NCBI RefSeq assembly: GCF_023101665.1
Contig: NZ_CP082161.1
Span: 1,550,001-1,614,000 of the forward strand
Origin: Bradyrhizobium sp. 195
Lineage (GTDB): Bacteria > Pseudomonadota > Alphaproteobacteria > Rhizobiales > Xanthobacteraceae
Direction of reading: 5' to 3'
Length of the DNA stretch: 64,000 nt
Part shown: piece by piece, positions 58,185 to 64,000 of the stretch
Layout of the letters: each line of letters begins with the position of its first letter
Numbering within the stretch: position 1 is the first letter of the stretch
Translations under genes and position numbers: made by a program
The notes under the pieces: generated by a model
Database searches by the model: none
What the model was told of the DNA's origin: nothing
Seen by the model: the letters and a program-made list of their open reading frames with translations, nothing else

Positions 58185-59250
58185 ACGTGGTGTGACAAGA
58201 GACGGATGGCCATATCCGAAAGGCATCGCTAGAGTATGCCTCCCGGTCAGTTGGATTGGCGGGATAGGAGATGCCGCGTGGGTTCAGTGGATCTGATTGA
58301 GGAAATCAAGGAAATTTGCGTCGATTTGTCCGGTCAGGCCGTCGAGGCGGCTCATTATCTCATCAACAATCCGGATGAAGCGGCCTTCCACTCGATGCGG
58401 GAGATGGCTCGGCGGGCAAACGTACCGCCCGTGAGCCTCGTCCGGCTGGCCCAGCGCATGGGATTGCCCGGCTACGGCGACCTGCGGCAGCGTTTCATCG
58501 ACACGATGCGCGATCGTCAGCAGAGGGATCGCCTGTCCACAACCCGCAACGAACAAGCCGCAAGATCGTTAATCCATAAAATGGGCGAAGGCGCCCGATT
58601 GAATGACATCATCGAATCGTTTTTCGCAGCGGAGCTCGATGTTGTAAGGCGAGCTCGTGCGCATCTGTCCGAGGAGAAGGTCACCGAAGCAGTCGGTCTT
58701 CTGGCGAATGCGCCAAAGATATTTGTTTGTGGCAGAAGGACTACATTCACTCCAGCTTACACATTGGCATATGCCTTACGAAAGGCGCGGCCAAACGTGA
58801 TCCTGTTAGACAGCCCGGGAGGAGCACCCGAAAGTCTTCTAGAGGACCTCTTGCCCGGCGATGCGTTTGTGGCGGTAACTTTTGCACCCTTCAATCGGGT
58901 AGTTCATCGCCTCGCTGAGAAGGCCGCGCAATCGGGGGGGCACATAATCTCAATTACCGATAGCTTCGCTGCGCCTGTGAGCGAGCTTGAAGGTCTGCAT
59001 TTTGTCGCGCAAACGTCCGGACAGGCATTTCCAGAGTCGAACCTCGGGGCAATTGCCATAGCCAATCTTCTCGCCGCCTTAGCAATCGGCCGTCTAGGTG
59101 AGCCTGCGCAAACCAGGATTCGCGAAAACGAGCGGTTCTTGCACGCATCTGGCGAATATCTCCTCTCTGGAAAACTTATCAAGCGCCGGCGTCCGGCGCC
59201 CGCGGTTTTGCGAAAACCGGCGGCAAAATATCAACGGAAAAAGCGTTAGC
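58185..59250 (+). repeat. Inverted long repeat, right copy (rpiR plus leader)
   Basis: This is the partner of 46379-47440 in opposite orientation. The protein-level difference is about a dozen residues of 337. The repeat covers the whole regulator and about 90 bases of its leader. Confidence 0.88.
58278..59249 (+). CDS. RpiR/MurR-family transcriptional regulator, copy 1
   Basis: The domain structure is as in the copy at 46379-47350: HTH_6, then a SIS domain. This copy is in what seems to be the original setting, between the FAH-family gene and the aminotransferase gene, all on one strand, so it is the likely regulator of this catabolic unit. Residues that differ from copy 2 cluster near the SIS C-terminus (QAFPESNLGAIAI against QSFPESTFGATAI) and the basic tail. 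The GTG start has AGGAG seven bases upstream. Confidence 0.92.
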   Translation: MGSVDLIEEIKEICVDLSGQAVEAAHYLINNPDEAAFHSMREMARRANVPPVSLVRLAQRMGLPGYGDLRQRFIDTMRDRQQRDRLSTTRNEQAARSLIHKMGEGARLNDIIESFFAAELDVVRRARAHLSEEKVTEAVGLLANAPKIFVCGRRTTFTPAYTLAYALRKARPNVILLDSPGGAPESLLEDLLPGDAFVAVTFAPFNRVVHRLAEKAAQSGGHIISITDSFAAPVSELEGLHFVAQTSGQAFPESNLGAIAIANLLAALAIGRLGEPAQTRIRENERFLHASGEYLLSGKLIKRRRPAPAVLRKPAAKYQRKKR

Positions 59251-59332
59251 CCAACCCGCGGATCACTTCGAGCGGTGGGGCTTCGGCGCTGCAGTAGGTC
59301 GATTTTTGTTGCTTGTGGATCAGATGATCCAC

Positions 59333-59361
59333 TTGACATAAACATGGATCATGTTGTTCAT
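59333..59361 (+). promoter_or_regulatory. Promoter/operator box P2 of the aminotransferase-hydantoinase unit
   Basis: TTGACA (59333-59338), 17 bases, then GTTCAT (59356-59361). The spacer holds the perfect dyad AACATG-GAT-CATGTT (59341-59355). GCTCAT follows two bases later, as at P1. The shared design suggests that one regulator controls both transcription units. Confidence 0.55.
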
Positions 59362-59390
59362 TGGCTCATCTGATTTTCCGGAGAGTGCGA

Positions 59391-60767
59391 ATGACGGGTC
59401 CAGGTCGAGGAGTTGGCGCAGGGGTGCTTGCGTCTCAAGCACAGTCGCGGTCTGCCGCCGCCTATTTACGCGAAGCCAGGGTCGTGCCGGGCGGATCAAT
59501 GCGCGCCGCTCAATGGTTCAAGCCGCACCCTCCCTATGCTGCGCGTGGTGAGGGATGCTGGGTCTTTGACATAGACGGGCGGCGAATACTCGATTGTGCT
59601 AACAACTTCTTTTCGCTTATTCACGGTCATGCGTTTCCCCCGATCCTTGATGCGGTGCGCCGCGCGATGGCCGGAGGTACGGCATTCGGGTTGCCGACTG
59701 AGGGCGAGATCTTGCTTGCCGAGGCGCTGGCTGCTCGCAATCCAAGGATGGGGCAGACGCGCTTCTGTAACTCCGGAACAGAGGCAGTGCTTGCTGCACT
59801 AAAGGGGGCGCGCGCCATCACTGGAAGAGAGAGGGTCGCAAAATTCGAGGGTTGCTATCACGGCGCCTACGACTGGATGGAGGTCAGTCTCGACCCGACG
59901 CCAGCCAACTGGAATGATGAGAACGGCAATCCCGCTTCGGTGCGGTCTAGTGTGGGGGCGCCAGAGTCGGTTCTGCGCGAAACGGTCGTGTTGCCCTACG
60001 ATGACCCTCAGCGTTGCGCCGACATTCTTCGCCGCGAGGGGCGATCTCTGGCCGCAATCGTTTTCGATCCTCTCGCCTCTCGGGCGGGAACGGTGCCAAT
60101 GTCGAGAGAGACGACGGCTGTTTTGCGCGAGGCCTGTCAGCGTGATGGAATTTTGCTGATCGCGGACGAGGTCATCAGCTTCCGTCTTTCATTCGATGGA
60201 GCGTCCCGATCTTTCGGCCTTGAACCGGATCTGACCGCGACCGCAAAGATCATTGGCGGAGGTTTGCCTATCGGAGCCGTCTCTGGATCTGCCGATCGAA
60301 TGTCGGTCTTCAATCACGCCGAGGGCAAACCGAAAGTCTCGATGGGGGGCACATTCAGTGGCAATCCGCTGAGCATGGCGGCGGGGCTCGCATCTCTTAC
60401 GCACTACTCGCAGTCAGCTATCAAGCGGCTGAACGGATTGGGCGATCGACTCCGCAGTAAGGTAGGAGACGGCTTCTCTGCAACTGGTGTCGAGGCCACC
60501 CTTACGGGAATGGGGTCGCTTTTCAGGCTTCATTTGGGGGCCACTAATGTCACCGGCTACAGGACGGCCTATGCCAACCCAGAGAAAGCTCAACTCGTTC
60601 GCCGGATACAGTTTGCGATGCTGGATCAAGGCATCTTGCTCACCCCGAACTGCTCCGGCGCGCTATCGACCCCTATGACGGAGGCTGAGATCTCCCTTAT
60701 CGCGGACAAGTTGGTCGCTGTCGTTGCCAAGGAAGTGGCGGGGCATGAAAGCGTCGCTGGAAGCTGA
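59391..60767 (+). CDS. Class-III aminotransferase, glutamate-1-semialdehyde mutase-like
   Basis: This 458-residue PLP enzyme resembles GSA 2,1-aminomutase and related omega-aminotransferases: VPGGSMRAAQWFKPHPPY at the N-terminus, RFCNSGTEAVLAALKGARA for cofactor phosphate, CYHGAYDW, LLIADEVISFR with the PLP-binding Asp, and Lys286 in TATAKIIGGGLPIGAVSG. A housekeeping hemL would not be placed in a hydantoinase cluster, so a catabolic aminotransferase or aminomutase is more likely. GGAGAG precedes the ATG by five bases. It is the first gene behind box P2. Confidence 0.9.
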   Translation: MTGPGRGVGAGVLASQAQSRSAAAYLREARVVPGGSMRAAQWFKPHPPYAARGEGCWVFDIDGRRILDCANNFFSLIHGHAFPPILDAVRRAMAGGTAFGLPTEGEILLAEALAARNPRMGQTRFCNSGTEAVLAALKGARAITGRERVAKFEGCYHGAYDWMEVSLDPTPANWNDENGNPASVRSSVGAPESVLRETVVLPYDDPQRCADILRREGRSLAAIVFDPLASRAGTVPMSRETTAVLREACQRDGILLIADEVISFRLSFDGASRSFGLEPDLTATAKIIGGGLPIGAVSGSADRMSVFNHAEGKPKVSMGGTFSGNPLSMAAGLASLTHYSQSAIKRLNGLGDRLRSKVGDGFSATGVEATLTGMGSLFRLHLGATNVTGYRTAYANPEKAQLVRRIQFAMLDQGILLTPNCSGALSTPMTEAEISLIADKLVAVVAKEVAGHESVAGS

Positions 60768-60842
60768 TCGGCGGCCGCAAGCGCAAATGCAACACTTTGG
60801 CGGCCAAGGCTAGAATCGGGATTGCTTTATGGAACCCACTCA

Positions 60843-62921
60843 ATGTTAGTTGCGCCTTTTCGAGTTGGAGTTGATGTTGGTGGCACCTTTACCGATCTTG
60901 TTCTCGTTGACGCTCGAGGGAGGGTAGAGGCATTCAAGTCGCCATCAGTTCCCACAAATCCCACGGAGGGGGTCCTCGCGACAGTTGAGCTGGCTGCTCG
61001 ATCTCTGAATAGTAGCGTTAAGGCCTTTCTCGCAAACACAGGCTTGTTCGTTCATGGCTCAACCGTTGCCACGAACACGCTTCTGGAAAAGAAAGGAGCG
61101 AAGGTCGGATTGTTGGTGACCGATGGTTTTCGTGACTCTTTGGAGATCCGTCGGTCAATCCGAGAAGACGTTTGGGATCACCGTCGGCCGTTTCCGCAAG
61201 TCCTCGTTCCTCGATATCTTCGGCTGCCGGTCACTGAGCGGATAGAGGCTGATGGTACGGTCCGGATTCCATTTGATCCCGCATCCGTCGCGGCAGCTGC
61301 GCGCGTCTTTGCGGAGGAAGGGGTAGAGGCGGTCGCGATTTGCTTTCTGCATGCCTATGTAAATCCCGCACATGAGCGGGCCGCGAAGGCCGAACTGCAG
61401 AAGCTCCTTCCCGAAGTATGGGTGACCGCATCGTCGGAGATCGCTCCAATAATCGGGGAGTACGAAAGAACCTCGACGACCGTCGTCAATGCATACGTGG
61501 CCCCGCGGGTTGTTCCTTATCTAAAACGCTTGGCCGAGCGACTGACTGCATTGGGGCTGGCGCGCAAGCTGCTGATGATCCAGTCGAACGGCGGTGCAAT
61601 CTCAGTCGACGAGATTGGCCATGCGCCAGTAAATCTGGTCTTGTCAGGTCCTGCAGCCGGCGTTGGGTCGCTTAGGTTCTTCGGAAAGGATGCTGATTCG
61701 GACCATTTGATCTCAATAGAGGTCGGCGGCACAAGCTGTGATGTCACCCTGATGCAGCGCGGTGAGGTCAGTATGACCGACCAGATCGTGCTGGACGGCT
61801 ACCATCTGAATATTCCCGCGGTCGACATTCACACGGTCGGCGCGGGAGGCGGGACCATCGCCTCGGTAGACGGCGCCGGCCTTCTGAAAGCTGGGCCAGA
61901 AGGTGCTGGTTCGATGCCAGGCCCCGCCTGCTACAGCCGCGGCGGTGAACGTCCAACGGTGACGGATGCCCAGCTGGTGTTGGGTCGACTTAAGCCCGGT
62001 CCGTACGCCGGGGGCGCCATTACGTTGGATCTTGACAAGGCGAAGAAGTCGATTGAAATCCATATCGCTCAGCCTTTGAAGCTAAGCGTGGAAGACGCCG
62101 CCGCCGGCATCCTCCAGCTGGTTGAACGCAACATCCTTCACGCGGTGGAACGTTCTTCTCTCGAGAAGGGCTACAATCCGAGGAGTTTTACGCTTGTGGC
62201 GGCCGGTGGCGCGGGGCCTCTGCATGGCTCAGCGGCAGCTCGACTGCTTGGTAGTTCAAGCTTGTACGTGCCGCGTCTTGCGGGCGTGTTCTGCGCCTTC
62301 GGCATGTGCAATTCGGATCTTCGCCATGACCATCTGCGAAGTTGGCTGCAGGACCTTGACAGCAAGACCGCTTCGTCACGAGACGCGCTTGAGCACGGGT
62401 TCCAACAGATTGAGGCGGCGGCCGGCGAAATCCTGACACGGGAAGGCTTCAAGGGGACTCGCGCAGTTCTCCGGCGTGGCTACGATCTGCGCTACTTCGG
62501 CCAACAATGGACAGTTGCTATTGAATGTCCTTCGACCGATCCGGCAATCGTTCGCGCCAACTTTGAGACCGCTTATGAGCGTCTATTTGGATACGTGCAG
62601 GCCGGTGGGGCAATTGAGATCGTAAACCTGCGCGTTGCGGCGATTGGCAGGCTGGATCCGCTCGAGATCACTGGCGCTCGCCCAGCTGCTGAAGATCCGG
62701 TGCCGCAGTCCCGACGGCACGTGTGGATCGATAGAGAGACTGGATTTGCCACTATCCCTGTCTATGACGGCACAATCCTTACGCCGCGTCAGCGACTGGT
62801 TGGCCCTGCGGTGATCGAGGAGGCCACCACCACGATCTTCGTCGGCCCAGGCGATCGGGTCACGATGACTGAAGCGGGTAATTATCACGTGTCCATCGCT
62901 CACGCCGGCGCTCGAGCATAA
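60843..62921 (+). CDS. hyuA: Hydantoinase/5-oxoprolinase subunit A
   Basis: The 692-residue ATP-dependent subunit starts RVGVDVGGTFTDLVLVD (phosphate-binding motif of the ASKHA fold), followed by HGSTVATNTLLEKKGAKVGLLVTDGFRD, ISIEVGGTSCDVTLM, DIHTVGAGGGTIASVD and VAAGGAGPLHGSAAA. With HyuB it opens a cyclic amide such as a hydantoin or 5-oxoproline with use of ATP. The ATG at 60843 begins just before the conserved N-terminus; a TTG at 60822 is in frame. It lies 75 bases behind the aminotransferase, in the same unit. Confidence 0.92.
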   Translation: MLVAPFRVGVDVGGTFTDLVLVDARGRVEAFKSPSVPTNPTEGVLATVELAARSLNSSVKAFLANTGLFVHGSTVATNTLLEKKGAKVGLLVTDGFRDSLEIRRSIREDVWDHRRPFPQVLVPRYLRLPVTERIEADGTVRIPFDPASVAAAARVFAEEGVEAVAICFLHAYVNPAHERAAKAELQKLLPEVWVTASSEIAPIIGEYERTSTTVVNAYVAPRVVPYLKRLAERLTALGLARKLLMIQSNGGAISVDEIGHAPVNLVLSGPAAGVGSLRFFGKDADSDHLISIEVGGTSCDVTLMQRGEVSMTDQIVLDGYHLNIPAVDIHTVGAGGGTIASVDGAGLLKAGPEGAGSMPGPACYSRGGERPTVTDAQLVLGRLKPGPYAGGAITLDLDKAKKSIEIHIAQPLKLSVEDAAAGILQLVERNILHAVERSSLEKGYNPRSFTLVAAGGAGPLHGSAAARLLGSSSLYVPRLAGVFCAFGMCNSDLRHDHLRSWLQDLDSKTASSRDALEHGFQQIEAAAGEILTREGFKGTRAVLRRGYDLRYFGQQWTVAIECPSTDPAIVRANFETAYERLFGYVQAGGAIEIVNLRVAAIGRLDPLEITGARPAAEDPVPQSRRHVWIDRETGFATIPVYDGTILTPRQRLVGPAVIEEATTTIFVGPGDRVTMTEAGNYHVSIAHAGARA

Positions 62922-62942
62922 GGCGATGAAGGAGCAAGGGCT

Positions 62943-63029
62943 GTGACTGGCGAGGTTGTGGCCGGCGGACCGAATGGCGAGCTGAATGTAGATGCAGATG
63001 GGCTCGTCCGCCAGTTGGCGCAAGAATGA
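62943..63029 (+). CDS. Possible 28-residue ORF between hyuA and hyuB
   Basis: A GTG preceded by GGAG-N9 opens a frame VTGEVVAGGPNGELNVDADG to LVRQLAQE and TGA, 11 bases before hyuB. The spacing and binding site are good, but the peptide has no known relative and may be chance. Confidence 0.3.
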   Translation: MTGEVVAGGPNGELNVDADGLVRQLAQE

Positions 63030-63040
63030 TAGGTGAAACC

Positions 63041-64000
63041 ATGAGCACTGCGGCGACTAACGATCCTGTTCTGTTGGCCATTCTGCAGAAGCAGCTTGAC
63101 CACATCAGTGTGCAGATGGGCGCAATTATGACCCGCACGGCGCGCAGCCCCATTTTTAGCCAGAGCCACGACTTTTCTTGCTTCATAAGCAATGCAACGG
63201 GAGAGACGGTCGCGCAGGCAGACGGACTGCCGGTTCACTCCGGCGGCGGCGGTTTCGCCGTTCGCGCCGTTCTTAGGGATTTTGCGGACCAGATCGAGGA
63301 TGGCGACGTCTTCATACTCAGCGATCCGTATGTTGCCGGCGGCAACCATCTGCCCGATTGGACTCTCATCCGTCCGGCATTTTTCGGTGGCGAGTTGGTA
63401 GGATTCTGCAGCAACCGTGCTCATCAATCCGATATTGGAGGCGGCGCTGCTGGGACCTACAATTCGGCTGCTACCGAGATTTTTCACGAGGGAATTCGGC
63501 TGCCTGTTCTCAAACTTATAGAACGAGGCAAGCGTCGAGACGACCTCTGGAGAATGCTGCTGTTGAATTCTCGTTGCCCGGATCTGATGGAGGGTGATCT
63601 CGGAGCGATGCTGGGTTCCACGCGCGTCGGCGCCCATCGGATGGCCGAGATCGTCGGTCAGCTCGGTGTCGAGACGGGAACGTCATATCTGACGTCTCTT
63701 CTGGATTATGGAGAACGGAGAATGCGCCAAGCGATCTTGGCGCTTCCGAACGGCACCTGGGAAGGTTTCGACGTTAGCGACACGGACTGCTTCGAAAGCG
63801 TCGATGTTGAGACGCGAGTGAAGGTGACCATCGCAGGCGACCGTATCGCGTTCGATTTCACCGGCACTTCGCCGCAAATCAAAGGATTCAAGAACAGCGG
63901 CATCGCCAACACGCACTCGTCCGTCTACTGCGCTCTTTCCTCATTCTTGGATCCCGATATTCCACATAATGAAGGTGTCTATCGTTGCGTAAAAATCATT
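63041..64000 (+). CDS. hyuB: Hydantoinase/5-oxoprolinase subunit B (partial)
   Basis: The frame is open from the ATG at 63041 to the window end (320 codons seen; about 570 expected). It contains ILQKQLDHISVQMGAIMTRTARSPIFSQSHDFSC, QADGLPVHSGGGGFAVRAVL, DVFILSDPYVAGGNHLPDWTLIRP, GFCSNRAHQSDIGG and the segment VTIAGDRIAFDFTGTSPQIKGFKNSG, all diagnostic of HyuB. GGTGAAACC precedes the start. It is the partner of the subunit encoded just before it. Confidence 0.92.
   Translation, partial: MSTAATNDPVLLAILQKQLDHISVQMGAIMTRTARSPIFSQSHDFSCFISNATGETVAQADGLPVHSGGGGFAVRAVLRDFADQIEDGDVFILSDPYVAGGNHLPDWTLIRPAFFGGELVGFCSNRAHQSDIGGGAAGTYNSAATEIFHEGIRLPVLKLIERGKRRDDLWRMLLLNSRCPDLMEGDLGAMLGSTRVGAHRMAEIVGQLGVETGTSYLTSLLDYGERRMRQAILALPNGTWEGFDVSDTDCFESVDVETRVKVTIAGDRIAFDFTGTSPQIKGFKNSGIANTHSSVYCALSSFLDPDIPHNEGVYRCVKII

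Noticed and set aside
1..64000. CRISPR arrays, tRNA or rRNA genes, ICE attachment sites
   Set aside because: No regularly spaced repeats, tRNA-like cloverleaf with a T-arm, or rRNA sequence was recognised by eye; a covariance-model search would be decisive.

Overview
The window is about 60% G+C accessory DNA from an alphaproteobacterial legume symbiont, most likely a Bradyrhizobium- or Mesorhizobium-type symbiosis island (integrative and conjugative element, ICE). Support comes from an intact nodU with a remnant of nodS in front of it, a perfect sigma-54 (-24/-12) promoter, a DUF2285/FseA-like ICE excision-control locus with an apparent +1 ribosomal frameshift, the 3' end of trbI with its usual DUF2274 neighbour, and very many insertion sequences (IS66, IS3, IS4, IS5, IS21, IS110, IS256, IS481, IS630, IS701, IS1182 types). 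No rRNA, tRNA or CRISPR array was recognised.

Layout. 1-4.3 kb: an IS66 element broken by a second IS66 (8-bp target duplication), the outer one sitting in a dead RpiR-type regulator gene. 4.5-13.7 kb: a small-molecule region with an SDR reductase, a phosphotriesterase-like hydrolase, a divergent alpha-oxoamine synthase, a sigma-54 promoter, two dead hydrolase genes and an acyl-CoA ligase. 13.7-19.6 kb: nested and scrambled IS remnants. 20.3-22.4 kb: XRE regulator, QseM-like DUF2285 protein and the FseA-like frameshifted gene. 22.5-26.1 kb: a LysR gene, a broken IS and a chimeric pseudogene (aspartate aminotransferase joined to PEP mutase). 26.4-32.5 kb: a complete oligopeptide-type ABC transporter operon in which four of five genes carry nonsense or frameshift mutations. 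32.5-39 kb: group II intron remnant, cold-shock and MATE pseudogenes, a second aminotransferase remnant, and an intact alkaline-phosphatase-superfamily hydrolase. 39.7-46.3 kb: broken transposases around nodS'-nodU. 46.4-64 kb: a catabolic region bounded by two inverted, nearly identical copies of an RpiR regulator gene.

How the genes work together. The best preserved unit is at 55.6-64 kb: FAD-linked oxidase, fumarylacetoacetate-hydrolase-family enzyme, RpiR regulator, class-III aminotransferase, and hydantoinase/oxoprolinase subunits A and B, all on the + strand. Two of its transcription units start with closely matching promoter/dyad boxes, which suggests one small regulon for using a cyclic amide or amino/keto-acid compound. 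The 4.5-13.7 kb set (synthase, ligase, reductase, hydrolase) would fit synthesis and turnover of an acyl-derived amino- or hydroxyketone; this is inference. Most other genes are decaying, so the region reads as an old, repeatedly invaded island with a few selected survivors.
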